Shown in pieces: positions 22,500-30,130 of a DNA stretch of 36,773 nt (position 1 is the stretch's first letter; every line of letters starts with the position of its first letter). Source of the stretch: an uncultured Holdemanella sp. (GTDB taxonomy: Bacteria; Bacillota_I; Bacilli_A; Erysipelotrichales; Erysipelotrichaceae); the NCBI RefSeq assembly GCF_934754935.1, contig NZ_CAKVJB010000026.1, forward strand, positions 1-36,773, read 5' to 3'. A program made the translations under genes and the position numbers. The notes beneath the pieces are model-generated. The model ran no database searches. It was not told where the DNA came from and saw nothing but the letters and a program-made list of their open reading frames with translations.

Positions 22500-24010
22500 C
22501 ATCGATTTCGACTGTTTTTATTTCCCTCTAAATCCATTGTTTTTCTAACCATTGTCTTATCTTCAGAACTTAGTCTATTTATTATCGCATCATAAACTGT
22601 TATGCTCTGTCCATTTTTTAAGTGAATCTGATTTCTTGTTGTTTCTTTCACAAATCGAGTCAGTGCAATATTTCTAGCTTCAGACTTATTCAGCTTCTTA
22701 CTCATTGTCAACATACTATGGTTATGATCATTCACTTTAGTCTGTAAAACTGAATTCTGTTCTTTCACATCATTTAGTCTAATCTTCAATAACTTATTGT
22801 CATTCTTATACTGAACCAATTCATTCTTTGTACTATCTAGCTTGTTATTTAGTGTTTTGTTTTCATCTGTTAAACTATCTATTCTAGCGCTCAACAATTT
22901 GATACGTTTCAACAACGCCCCAATCATTGACTTCAATTCCTGAATAAACGTTTTAAGCTGATCAAACACATGATATTCAACTACGATCTTATTCTTATTC
23001 CATCTTGATTTTGGTGAATTCTCCATTTCCACTAATTGTGAAGATACATTTTCCAATCGTTCGTACGCATACGCAATATTTTTCTCGTCCACGGTGTCTT
23101 GTTTCAAAAAATCTTTTGCGATATTCATATTGTGCTGCATTTCTAATGTCTTATCCTTTGTATCCTGCCACTGGCTCAGTGGCATATTTACCGATGCATC
23201 TTTTAATGGTTCCTTAATACTTGTAGCACCATACATCAAATATAAATTGCTCTCATTCATAATGGTTTCCATACTTTTATACATCTTATTTCGCATCGCA
23301 TTAAATAAAATCGGAACTTTATCTCTTTCATTGATTATAGACTGTTCCGGTTTATACCCCATGCGTACTAATGTTTCATCTAACCCTATGCCACAGCGCA
23401 ATCCCCCACCATGCTTCTGAATATATTCCATATCCTCTGCACGTTCATAAATAGGTTTAAAATCGAGGTGCATATGGTAGAATCCCGATTCATCTAAATG
23501 TACAGTGGCACCTAATATATGGAAATACGGAAAATCCTCTTTAAATTTCACAAGAAATTCATTAAAAATATGAAGTGCTTGTTCTCTCGTTATCTTGCCA
23601 TTTTCACGATCACTCTTATCGCCCAAACCTATGATTAAAGAACGAAACATCTTAATCTGCTCCATTTTATTCGTTTTTGGATTCCGCATCTGATCATGCA
23701 GATGCTGCGTATAATAATCATTTCCAATCAATGGATAATCCCGATTACGTGGCTTTGTCTTGATTTGTCCCGAATTGTATCGATCCCAAGCAGCTGCTTT
23801 TCGTTTCAATGTATACTCATTACGTTCTTTAATATATGGTTTCATCAATTCATTAATCTGTTCCTTATAGCTTTTTTCATAAGGCACAAGTTCAATTACT
23901 GTATCTTTATTTGTATCATGCGTATGCTCCAGTTTCGAGCGATACTCCAAGCCGTGATTATGTTCTTCACATCCTTCACCAGCCGTAATCGTAACCGACA
24001 CTTCATTCAT
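22499..24010 (-). CDS. MobV/Pre-type relaxase (plasmid recombination/mobilization protein)
   Basis: A 503-residue MobV-like relaxase that would nick oriT and lead DNA transfer with help from a conjugative element. The N-terminal HNHGLEYR (about 17-24) fits the MobV motif I with HN-x-R, and HLDESGFYHMHLDF (about 171-184) is the metal-binding HxDE...HxH motif. Residues ~380-470 are a long coiled coil, usual in this family. ATG 24010 has GGGTGA five bases upstream; GTG 24019 is less likely. It overlaps the HTH gene by 8 bp. The last 12 codons lie in the att repeat, so part of the gene is duplicated at 33327-33358. Confidence 0.85.
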   Translation of the reverse strand: MNEVSVTITAGEGCEEHNHGLEYRSKLEHTHDTNKDTVIELVPYEKSYKEQINELMKPYIKERNEYTLKRKAAAWDRYNSGQIKTKPRNRDYPLIGNDYYTQHLHDQMRNPKTNKMEQIKMFRSLIIGLGDKSDRENGKITREQALHIFNEFLVKFKEDFPYFHILGATVHLDESGFYHMHLDFKPIYERAEDMEYIQKHGGGLRCGIGLDETLVRMGYKPEQSIINERDKVPILFNAMRNKMYKSMETIMNESNLYLMYGATSIKEPLKDASVNMPLSQWQDTKDKTLEMQHNMNIAKDFLKQDTVDEKNIAYAYERLENVSSQLVEMENSPKSRWNKNKIVVEYHVFDQLKTFIQELKSMIGALLKRIKLLSARIDSLTDENKTLNNKLDSTKNELVQYKNDNKLLKIRLNDVKEQNSVLQTKVNDHNHSMLTMSKKLNKSEARNIALTRFVKETTRNQIHLKNGQSITVYDAIINRLSSEDKTMVRKTMDLEGNKNSRNR

Positions 24011-24296
24011 GCAAATCACCCGATTTTAATATTTTATACAATGTTGTACGACAAACATTATATTTTTTACACATCTGTTCAAAAGTCATTTCCTTCTTTT
24101 CTGCTCTAAGAACATCCACACCAGGAAGTTTTTTCTTAGGTCTTCCAGAAGTCGATGCTTTTTCTTCAATAATCACTTCCAAATTGCCATTATATGTATT
24201 TCGATAAGTACCATTAAAATGTTTAAAAAGTATTTTTATACATTCCTTTTGATGTTCAATATTCGTATCATTTAAATATAATTTAAATCGATTCAT
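24003..24296 (-). CDS. Small helix-turn-helix protein of the mobilization operon
   Basis: A 97-residue protein with GRPKKKLPGVDVLRA (about 52-66, an AT-hook-like basic patch) and FEQMCKKYNVCRTTLYKILKSG (about 72-93), a Hin/resolvase-type helix-turn-helix. The N-terminal half is not recognised. It overlaps the relaxase start, so it is probably an accessory DNA-binding protein or regulator that acts at the adjacent oriT-like region (24297-24470). Confidence 0.75.
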   Translation of the reverse strand: MNRFKLYLNDTNIEHQKECIKILFKHFNGTYRNTYNGNLEVIIEEKASTSGRPKKKLPGVDVLRAEKKEMTFEQMCKKYNVCRTTLYKILKSGDLHE

Positions 24297-24470
24297 TTAC
24301 GTATCCCCTTATTATTGTTCATTAATTATTTCCACACATTCTTTTGAGCAAGCCTTGCTTGCCATAATTACCAGCTTGATGGTAATGCCCTTCCCTATTG
24401 AACCCCACTACCGCACTAAAAGCGATAATGAAGTTCAATGACGGGCAACTGCGTTGAGCTTTTAGCGACA
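24297..24470. other. oriT-like intergenic block rich in inverted repeats
   Basis: Between the integrase stop and the mobilization operon, unlike neighbours GC-richer in parts. Inverted repeats: GCAAGC/GCTTGC (24348-24353, 24357-24362), ATTACCA/TGGTAAT (24367-24373, 24380-24386), TTGAAC/GTTCAA (24398-24403, 24433-24438) and CTAAAAGC/GCTTTTAG (24416-24423, 24458-24465). Position directly upstream of a relaxase gene is where MobV oriT sites lie. No known nick sequence was recognised. Confidence 0.55.
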
Positions 24471-25583
24471 TCATTCGAATTGAGAATCAATGATGTCGAT
24501 CAGATCCTGCTCGGAATTATTGAAGAACTTAACGTAAGTCTTCAAACATTCCGTTTGTGTATGACCCAAGCGTTTTGCGACCAATGATACAGGTGCATTC
24601 GCATTACACAGAAGTGATGCATTGCTTCGTCTAAACCCATGAATCTTGATCATGCGAATTCCTGATCTTTCGCATGCGATTGCCATACGCTTCTTCACAA
24701 CTTTCGCAAGAACAGGTCTGTCCACTCCAAACAGAAATGTATCTTTTGTGATGCAGTACAAGTCTTTGTACCAATCCAAATATTCCTGCATGATGCATTT
24801 CATTCGTTTGGGCATCGTTATCGTTCGAATACTGTTCCTTGTCTTTGGCGGAGTAACCAGATACGATCTTCCCTGCACATACCTAGCTACTGTCTTATTG
24901 AATCGAATTGTTCCCTTATCCATATCAATATCGTTCATTGTTAGTGCAACACATTCGCCAAATCGACATCCCATAAAATACAAAAGATTCACAATAACAT
25001 AACAGACATATTCTCCATTTTCTTTGTTTCTTGGAAAACATTGGATAAACTGTTCAAATTCATCCGGAGTATAGAAATCGTCTTCATCAATGATCTTGTC
25101 CGGTCTTTTGTATTTGGGAATTCTTTTGACCGGATTGAACTGTACATATCCCATTTCAAGTCCATAGTTAAAAATCTTATTCAAATATGTCAGCATCTTA
25201 TTTACATATTCTTCACTCAAACCTTTTTTAAATGCAGCATCCGTAATCTGTTTGATCTGTCCAGATGTTAGAGATTGAATCTTTTCATCATACAAAGATT
25301 CAAAGTATTTTGAAATATATGTATTACTTTGTTTTGTGCTTGATTTTAATTGATTTGCCTTAGCCAAATCATATACGTCAATAAACTCTTTCAATGTATA
25401 AGAATGACTTTCAAAAGTGTGTGTTTCTGCATTAAAAGATTCTTTATATTTCAATTCAAACTCACGCGCATCATTGATGGAATTAAAAGTCTTTCGAAAA
25501 GAATATCTATGATACTTTCCAGTTGAAGTGGGTACAGATCCACGAATTTCATACTTCTTATTTCCTAAACGTTTCACAGACAT
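24471..25583 (-). CDS. Tyrosine recombinase (integrase)
   Basis: A 370-residue phage-type integrase. An AP2-like arm-binding domain (about 1-55), a core-binding domain (about 60-165, SAM-like) and the catalytic domain with Arg207 (GCRFGE), a Lys near 247, His315-Arg318 (HGFRRS), His341 (LGHTQTE) and nucleophile Tyr350. It should integrate and excise the element at the tRNA-Phe 3' end. It lies inside the element 2 kb from attL rather than at the edge; the relaxase is between. Start ATG follows the Rep-like gene by 3 bp, so both are likely in one transcript. Confidence 0.95.
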   Translation of the reverse strand: MSVKRLGNKKYEIRGSVPTSTGKYHRYSFRKTFNSINDAREFELKYKESFNAETHTFESHSYTLKEFIDVYDLAKANQLKSSTKQSNTYISKYFESLYDEKIQSLTSGQIKQITDAAFKKGLSEEYVNKMLTYLNKIFNYGLEMGYVQFNPVKRIPKYKRPDKIIDEDDFYTPDEFEQFIQCFPRNKENGEYVCYVIVNLLYFMGCRFGECVALTMNDIDMDKGTIRFNKTVARYVQGRSYLVTPPKTRNSIRTITMPKRMKCIMQEYLDWYKDLYCITKDTFLFGVDRPVLAKVVKKRMAIACERSGIRMIKIHGFRRSNASLLCNANAPVSLVAKRLGHTQTECLKTYVKFFNNSEQDLIDIIDSQFE

Positions 25584-25586
25584 TGT

Positions 25587-26225
25587 CTACACCTCCACAT
25601 GCCCGTCTCTTCGAAGCATGTCAAAGATCTTGATAAAGAACTGATTAGGAGCATATGCAGAATACTGTTTGTGAAGTTGATGCATTTCAATATGTGAATC
25701 CAGTCTATTGATATATTCATCCGCATATTCTTCCGATTCAATAAGCAATCGATCATACAGTTCATCATTCAGAATAACATTTCCATAAAGTCCAAAATGC
25801 TTCACTTCTAAAGAGAGTGTATTATCTTCTATATTATCTTCTATATTATTAGGACAACTCAGTTGGCTACCCTGGCTAACTGAGTTTGCCACCCCACCTA
25901 ACTCTGTTGACTGGTAGCTAACTAAGTTTGCCACCTCTTTTGCGACATAAATACAATTTTTAATACCATGATTTACAAAGTCTTTCTTCTCTAACAAATT
26001 CTTTTGTATTAAACTTTTTAAAGCTTTATCTACACCAGCTTTAGTTGAATTTGTAAAATCTGCCAAATAACTACGACTGCCTGTAAATGCACCACAATGA
26101 TCACGCGAAAATCCATAGATAATCGCATAAATACTCAATTCCAATCCTTTTAACCCCAATTCATTTATCATCCAATATTGAATAGAATAATAGGAATTGG
26201 GTTTAATCTTCTTATTATTTTCCAT
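25587..26225 (-). CDS. Replication-initiator-like winged-helix protein
   Basis: A 212-residue protein. SYYSIQYWMINELGLKGLELSIYAIIYGFSRD (about 12-43) and the following SRSYLADFTNSTKAGVDKALKSLIQKNLL are the winged-helix region found in RepA-N/DnaD-like initiators and DNA-binding proteins of mobilizable elements. An acidic NIEDNIEDN repeat (15-bp tandem repeat near 25821-25850) links it to a C-terminal domain (NVILNDELYDRLLIESEEYADEYINRLDSH). AAGGAG before ATG. Precisely upstream is a leader that looks controlled by an antisense RNA, typical for replication genes. Role in replication of an excised form is inferred. Confidence 0.65.
   Translation of the reverse strand: MENNKKIKPNSYYSIQYWMINELGLKGLELSIYAIIYGFSRDHCGAFTGSRSYLADFTNSTKAGVDKALKSLIQKNLLEKKDFVNHGIKNCIYVAKEVANLVSYQSTELGGVANSVSQGSQLSCPNNIEDNIEDNTLSLEVKHFGLYGNVILNDELYDRLLIESEEYADEYINRLDSHIEMHQLHKQYSAYAPNQFFIKIFDMLRRDGHVEV
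25821..25850. repeat. 15-bp tandem repeat in the Rep-like gene
   Basis: Two copies of ATTATCTTCTATATT, coding NIEDNIEDN in the linker between domains; could vary in copy number without breaking the frame. Confidence 0.7.
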
Positions 26226-26276
26226 AAAAAAACTCCTTTTACCTCATTACGAAATAGACTTTCTGAATAAGCATTC

Positions 26277-26311
26277 AAAAAGCCTCCAAAAAAAGATAAA
26301 AAGGAGGCCAC
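26277..26311 (-). terminator. Attenuator hairpin in the rep leader
   Basis: On the minus strand GCCTCC (26308-26303) pairs with GGAGGC (26287-26282), followed by TTTTT, about 50 bp before the rep ATG. The same GCCTCC can instead pair with an earlier GGAGGC (26364-26359), which would prevent the terminator from forming. Confidence 0.6.
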
Positions 26312-26324
26312 ATTTTGCATAATG

Positions 26325-26401
26325 TGCTATAATATACGTGCTTAGGGGTATATTATATGCCTCCGGTTTAATTTGGTGCCAGCCAAATTAAGCCTTTTTT
26401 T
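26325..26401 (+). ncRNA. Candidate counter-transcribed RNA controlling rep
   Basis: Extended -10 TGCTATAAT (26325-26333), predicted start near 26340, and a terminator TTAATTTGG/CCAAATTAA (26368-26376, 26383-26391) followed by T-run (26395-26401). The RNA of ~60 nt is antisense to the rep leader, and it covers the anti-attenuator segment 26359-26364. The terminator T-run is on the + side only, so it does not belong to the minus-strand gene whose stop codon lies within it. Confidence 0.5.
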
Positions 26402-26576
26402 CTACCTTAAAATCAAAAAAATCCTTCACGATCACAACCGGAACTTTTCCTTTTAAAAGTCGCCTTTCATCCAGCTCATACTCATCCTTCATAACCTGAA
26501 TGAATTGGTATGCCTTGGATTTGCTGATGTTCGCATAGGCTGCCACATCCGTGGGTCCCCAATATAGTTTTTCCAT
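26388..26576 (-). CDS. Small excisionase-like HTH protein
   Basis: A 62-residue protein, MEKLYWGPTDVAAYANISKSKAYQF then a wing, ending FFDFKVEKKA. This is the MerR/Xis-like (HTH_17) fold used by excisionases and small regulators of integrated elements: a helix-turn-helix in 8-30 and a basic strand in the middle. GGGGAAA precedes ATG. It is transcribed toward the rep and integrase genes and diverges from the XRE repressor. It could direct excision or act as an activator. Confidence 0.75.
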   Translation of the reverse strand: MEKLYWGPTDVAAYANISKSKAYQFIQVMKDEYELDERRLLKGKVPVVIVKDFFDFKVEKKA

Positions 26577-26634
26577 TTTGAATTTCCCCTTTCTAGAAAG
26601 TTATTTACAAATACGACTTATAACTTTCATATTT

Positions 26635-26687
26635 ATCATACCATTTAATCCGGAAATTGCAACTGTATAATACGTATTTTTCCGGAT
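26635..26687. promoter_or_regulatory. Divergent promoter region with 9-bp inverted repeat
   Basis: ATCCGGAAA (26648-26656) and TTTCCGGAT (26679-26687) are perfect inverted repeats. The minus-strand promoter TTGCAA (26662-26657) with 16-bp spacing to TATGAT (near 26640-26635) reads through the left arm toward the Xis-like gene. Likely operator of the XRE protein. Confidence 0.6.
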
Positions 26688-26742
26688 ACCTTTTTTTATG
26701 TACTTTACCATGTTAATATATCTATAGATTTGGAGGGGTCCT

Positions 26743-27420
26743 ATGTCTGTAAAATCCTATATAGATTCTTTATGTTCAGAAAAAAATTTAAACATGAAAC
26801 AACTTGCTGAACAGGTAGGAATCAACTATAAAACATTGAATACTCTAGTAAATGAAGATGGTAGACTTATGAATCCTAAACAGTTGGCTTTATTTTCAAA
26901 ATACACAGGCAAGTCAAAACAGGAAGTATTCTATGACAATTTAAAAGATGATGATTTATCAGATGCATGTACAAAAACTGCCCTTCTATATATCGGTAAG
27001 AAAACATGTGAAGGATGGATTGCCAATATAGATATTCGTCTTGATACAAAGATATCAAATACTCGTACTGCCAACTATGCGGGTATATTGCATAAAAAAA
27101 GATCCGGTAACGGATTAACTGTAGTGGAAGATTGGGATCAACTAAAAATTGACTTTTGGGAGTTCTACTATAAAGGTAAGTTAAAGGATGAAGAAGAATA
27201 CGGCAGAGACACTATTGCCCGAACATTTGCGAATGAAAGAAAGTACATATCCAGTGTATTATTCTTTGGCCTTCAAAGACTTTGTAACACAAACCTAAAT
27301 CCAGTCAACTATCATATCGTATTCAATCGAGATACTGAGTATTATCTAGTAAAAGACTATTTTCCAAAGAAGATGAACATGGGTTTTGAATGTATCTATG
27401 TTGATGAAAATGAGAGATAA
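26743..27420 (+). CDS. XRE-type repressor with a long unrecognised C-terminal domain
   Basis: A 225-residue protein. Residues ~5-60 form a Cro/CI helix-turn-helix (NMKQLAEQVGINYKTLNTLVN). The C-terminal ~150 residues (after DNLKDDD) are not familiar: no LexA-type Ser/Lys protease motif and no membrane segment. GGAGGGG is before ATG. It diverges from the Xis-like gene with a dyad between, so it probably keeps the mobility genes silent. The C-terminal domain may sense a signal for excision. Confidence 0.8.
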   Translation: MSVKSYIDSLCSEKNLNMKQLAEQVGINYKTLNTLVNEDGRLMNPKQLALFSKYTGKSKQEVFYDNLKDDDLSDACTKTALLYIGKKTCEGWIANIDIRLDTKISNTRTANYAGILHKKRSGNGLTVVEDWDQLKIDFWEFYYKGKLKDEEEYGRDTIARTFANERKYISSVLFFGLQRLCNTNLNPVNYHIVFNRDTEYYLVKDYFPKKMNMGFECIYVDENER

Positions 27421-27426
27421 ACAGTC

Positions 27427-27463
27427 AAAAGAGTATCACCATAAACAAGTGATACTCTTTTAT
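27427..27463 (+). terminator. Terminator after the XRE gene
   Basis: Perfect 13-bp stem AAAAGAGTATCAC (27427-27439) / GTGATACTCTTTT (27449-27461). Its right half is part of the direct repeat that starts at 27439 and recurs at 30620. Confidence 0.9.
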
Positions 27464-27742
27464 TGAGAAAACTTAATCCACACATAGAATCAATAATAAT
27501 TGAATTAATGTGCATCAGGAAAATCATTTTTGAATTTGCCACCATAATGATTGTTCTTATAGTTTCTAATATATAGTAATAAAATCATTATCACTAAAAC
27601 AATACCGCAGATGGCATACATTGTAGTTGAATTTAAATTATAGAATAAATAACAAATTACTGTCCCAACAATAATTAATAATCCTATGATCACTAAGAAT
27701 GCATCCCCATATTTTTTCATTTAAAACGCCCTCTTTCTTATT
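27439..27742. repeat. Direct repeat flanking bacteriocin-like cluster, copy 1
   Basis: About 304 bp including the whole small membrane gene. It matches 30620-30906 at roughly 90-95% by eye, with a deletion in the second copy. The two copies enclose 2.9 kb of cargo. Confidence 0.9.
27505..27720 (-). CDS. Small two-helix membrane protein (possible immunity protein)
   Basis: A 71-residue protein with two membrane helices (about 8-29 and 34-51) and a basic tail RNYKNNHYGGKFKNDF. A mutated second copy lies at 30686-30890. Size and topology fit immunity proteins of small bacteriocins, and the bacteriocin-like genes lie next to it, but there is no direct proof. Start ATG follows GAGGGCG by about 8 bases. 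Confidence 0.65.
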   Translation of the reverse strand: MKKYGDAFLVIIGLLIIVGTVICYLFYNLNSTTMYAICGIVLVIMILLLYIRNYKNNHYGGKFKNDFPDAH

Positions 27743-27748
27743 ATAAAA

Positions 27749-28282
27749 TTATCGAATTTTAATAGTTGCACCACTATACCAATAACCTCCACCAGCTAAA
27801 CAAGAATATGGATCATTTACAGAAGAGCGATAGTTAATGCTGTACGTTAAGCTAGAACCACTAATATTGTGCCATTGTGAATTAATAGAAACAGTCCATA
27901 ATGTAGGAACATATGTAATCGCTGCATTTAAACTTACATTTGAAATTTTTCCATTATTGTATGTATACGCACCAGTTACAGTGACTTTAGCACTTGATAC
28001 GCAACTACCACCTTGATTTTGAATGCGAATACTATATGACTTATTTACATTTATTCTCGATGCAGCGCGGTTTATATCAGATACAGCAGAAATTTCAGAC
28101 TCATATAATGGTTCAATTGTTGAGTTATCCTCTAATAGAATAACTTCACCTTTGTCTGGAATAGGATACATAGTTCCTGCTTCACAAGCGCGTTGTTGAG
28201 AATGAACAGGTACATCAATTTCTTTGGCACTCAACATATTTGGGCGCAATAAACTCTGCTCCCTAGTTAATCCTTTAAACAC
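27749..28282 (-). CDS. Unknown beta-rich protein, N terminus apparently lost
   Basis: An open frame of 177 codons opening with GTG directly after an in-frame TGA; TTG 28249 (with AGGGAG upstream) or ATG 28237 are other starts. The later part is Ser/Thr/Tyr/Asn-rich and probably beta-stranded (VTVTGAYTYNNGKISNVSLNA, SINSQWHNISGSSLTYSINY), as in secreted or surface proteins, with Cys pairs in GGSCVSS and YSCLAGGG. No signal peptide is visible in any frame upstream, so an N-terminal truncation is likely. Not recognised. Confidence 0.5.
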   Translation of the reverse strand: MFKGLTREQSLLRPNMLSAKEIDVPVHSQQRACEAGTMYPIPDKGEVILLEDNSTIEPLYESEISAVSDINRAASRINVNKSYSIRIQNQGGSCVSSAKVTVTGAYTYNNGKISNVSLNAAITYVPTLWTVSINSQWHNISGSSLTYSINYRSSVNDPYSCLAGGGYWYSGATIKIR

Positions 28283-28375
28283 TCATAGGGTTTTCAACCC
28301 TACAATTTTTGAAGCCGATTTTTAGTCGACCCTATCTAATTGCGGATTACCAAGAATATTTATTATATTTTATAA

Positions 28376-28684
28376 TCAATTATTGCTTTTACGTTTTATA
28401 TAAATAGCAAATAATGCAACGATTATCATTTGAATAATATATGTAATAATATTTATCTTACATAATAAATTTATAATTAGATCTTCAACAATGGTTGATA
28501 CTGAAATAACCACAATTGGATTCTTATTATTTTTCAAAAGTTTAATACTCACTCCATATAAGCCTAACATAATCATAGAATATATAAAATCTATTTTGTA
28601 ACTCATCAATGCCACAGAAATCGATGAGTTATTAACTAGAGGAATAACCAAGAAACAGAAAAATAAAGTTATATATTTGATCAT
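28376..28684 (-). CDS. Small multi-helix membrane protein (possible immunity)
   Basis: A 102-residue hydrophobic protein with about three to four membrane helices and a basic end KRKSNN. AGAAGG is eight bases before ATG and the gene begins 12 bp after the Cys-rich precursor gene, so it is cotranscribed with it. Self-protection from the precursor's product is the natural guess; transport help is another. Confidence 0.65.
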   Translation of the reverse strand: MIKYITLFFCFLVIPLVNNSSISVALMSYKIDFIYSMIMLGLYGVSIKLLKNNKNPIVVISVSTIVEDLIINLLCKINIITYIIQMIIVALFAIYIKRKSNN

Positions 28685-28696
28685 AGACTTTACCTT

Positions 28697-29377
28697 CTAG
28701 AATGGGCAAACTTCATACCTTGTCCATTTTTCGCAAACATATCCTGCTGGTGCTTTGGCACATATTGCAACTTTCCCAACATAACAAACCATACTTGATA
28801 TTATTACCCCAGAAAAACTCATCACAGCACTACAAGCCAATCCAATTACTGCTTCACAAGCCTTACTTCCTGGAATTGTTCCATGATATGTTTTCTTTGT
28901 GCATTGTAATGTATAACAATCGCTCGTCCTAGTAGAAGTATATACTTGAGCGGTATCATTCATGTAATCCTCAATTACAATATTATCTCCAGTATTAATG
29001 GTAACAAAAGCTCCACTTACTTCATATTTTTCATTAACGTCAAATATTAACGAACTGATGATATCGTTATTATTATCTTTTTGTATGTATGCAACAGAAA
29101 AATATGACTGATCTGTATTATTTCTAAAAACATTAATTCTTTCACTGTCCTTAACAAGATCAAAATGTTCCTTATAAATATCACTATTTTCCACACTATC
29201 CATTACTAACATTTGTTCTTCATCTGTATAACTTAATGCTTTTTCGAGAATCTGCTCATCCACTTCACCAATGGTACATCCTGTAGTACTTTCTTCCGCT
29301 TTTAAAGAAATCGAATGGTTTAATAACGTCATCAAACTTAAAGTAACTATACTTACAATTGATATGATTTTTTTCAT
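28697..29377 (-). CDS. Secreted Cys-rich precursor, halocin C8-like bacteriocin candidate
   Basis: A 226-residue protein. Residues 1-27 are a Sec signal peptide (MKKIISIVSIVTLSLMTLL...SLKA). A ~120-residue polar middle part follows (with a lone Cys near 34). The last ~73 residues hold eight cysteines (154, 159, 174, 182, 198, 206, 215, 224) around a hydrophobic segment with GLACSAVMSFSGVIISSMVC. Secreted precursor, long propart and small Cys-rich hydrophobic end match the layout of halocin C8-type bacteriocins, in which the propart gives immunity; this assignment is from pattern only. AGGAGG seven bases before ATG 29377. Upstream gene encodes a CPYC lipoprotein able to help disulfide formation. 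Confidence 0.6.
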   Translation of the reverse strand: MKKIISIVSIVTLSLMTLLNHSISLKAEESTTGCTIGEVDEQILEKALSYTDEEQMLVMDSVENSDIYKEHFDLVKDSERINVFRNNTDQSYFSVAYIQKDNNNDIISSLIFDVNEKYEVSGAFVTINTGDNIVIEDYMNDTAQVYTSTRTSDCYTLQCTKKTYHGTIPGSKACEAVIGLACSAVMSFSGVIISSMVCYVGKVAICAKAPAGYVCEKWTRYEVCPF

Positions 29378-29390
29378 AAAAATCCTCCTA

Positions 29391-29792
29391 TTATTCAATA
29401 AATTTTTCCATTTCTTCTTGTGTTATATTCCCTAAAATATTTTTTTTAACTTCTCCATTAGAAACATAATATATTACGGGAACATATTTCTCTTTAAACT
29501 TTTTACTATAATCTTTTTTTTCATTTTTGGACATCTGAGATGTTTCTACTATATAAATCTTTAAATTTTTTTCTTTCGCGACACTCTTTACATTATCTAA
29601 AAATTCTGGACAATATGGACAATCATCTCTTTTAAAAATAGAATAAAACGTTTCATTTTTGTTTATCATTTCATCAATTTTATTATATTTAACTTCATTC
29701 CATTCAAATTTAGGAAGCTGTCCACATGCAGTAATTAATATAAAGCTTATACATACGCAAAATAATTTAAATCTTTGATTAAGAATATTCAT
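29391..29792 (-). CDS. Thioredoxin-like lipoprotein (bacteriocin accessory type)
   Basis: A 133-residue protein with a lipoprotein signal and lipobox ITAC (Cys23), then a thioredoxin fold with CPYC (58-61) and the cis-Pro region KYVPVIYYV. It resembles the thioredoxin-like bacteriocin transport accessory proteins (PedC/BTA type), thought to help disulfide-bonded bacteriocins mature, here anchored on the outer face of the membrane. GAAGGA before ATG. It precedes the eight-cysteine precursor gene with 13 bp between, so the two are made together: strong support that the precursor carries disulfides. Confidence 0.78.
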   Translation of the reverse strand: MNILNQRFKLFCVCISFILITACGQLPKFEWNEVKYNKIDEMINKNETFYSIFKRDDCPYCPEFLDNVKSVAKEKNLKIYIVETSQMSKNEKKDYSKKFKEKYVPVIYYVSNGEVKKNILGNITQEEMEKFIE

Positions 29793-29941
29793 ATACTCTA
29801 ATCCTTCTTTCTCATAAATATAGATTGAATCATATATTTAATCTTTAATTATACTTTCCTTTAGTTATTACATCCTATTATTTGATATCTAATACATATT
29901 AGATTCATTTAAATAAATTATACATACCCACCCCTCTTGTT

Positions 29942-30130
29942 CTAATCTTTACAATAAAGATAAATCACTATGACTAAATTTATACAGATATAAAAAGTTA
30001 TAATAATACTTAATACATTTTTTAATTCATAATAACCATCAACCAAATGTGTAAATAGCAACATACTTACGCTTACTAAAATCATAGATATCCCAGAAAA
30101 CTATGCAAAATTTTTTTTCATATTATCCAT
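29942..30130 (-). pseudogene. Small membrane protein gene with in-frame stop
   Basis: ATG (30130) after AAAGAGATG, then 62 codons with a single TAG at codon 10 (30103-30101). Beyond it reads two membrane helices (ISMILVSVSMLLFTHLV and LSIIITFYICINLVIVIYLY). Start (MDNMKKNF) and size resemble the two-helix protein at 27505. Either inactivated or restarted at an internal ATG. Confidence 0.6.

Larger units (their letters stand above)
22282..22536. repeat. att-flanking direct repeat, copy 1 (attL side)
   Basis: A 255-bp stretch from the T-loop of tRNA-Phe through the terminator, an AT-rich tract with two TCGCAAAAAA-type direct repeats (22431-22453, possible integrase arm sites), the mob terminator and the last 12 codons of the relaxase gene. 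It recurs at 33105-33358 with about 95% identity by eye, and partly at 36491-36698. Confidence 0.92.
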
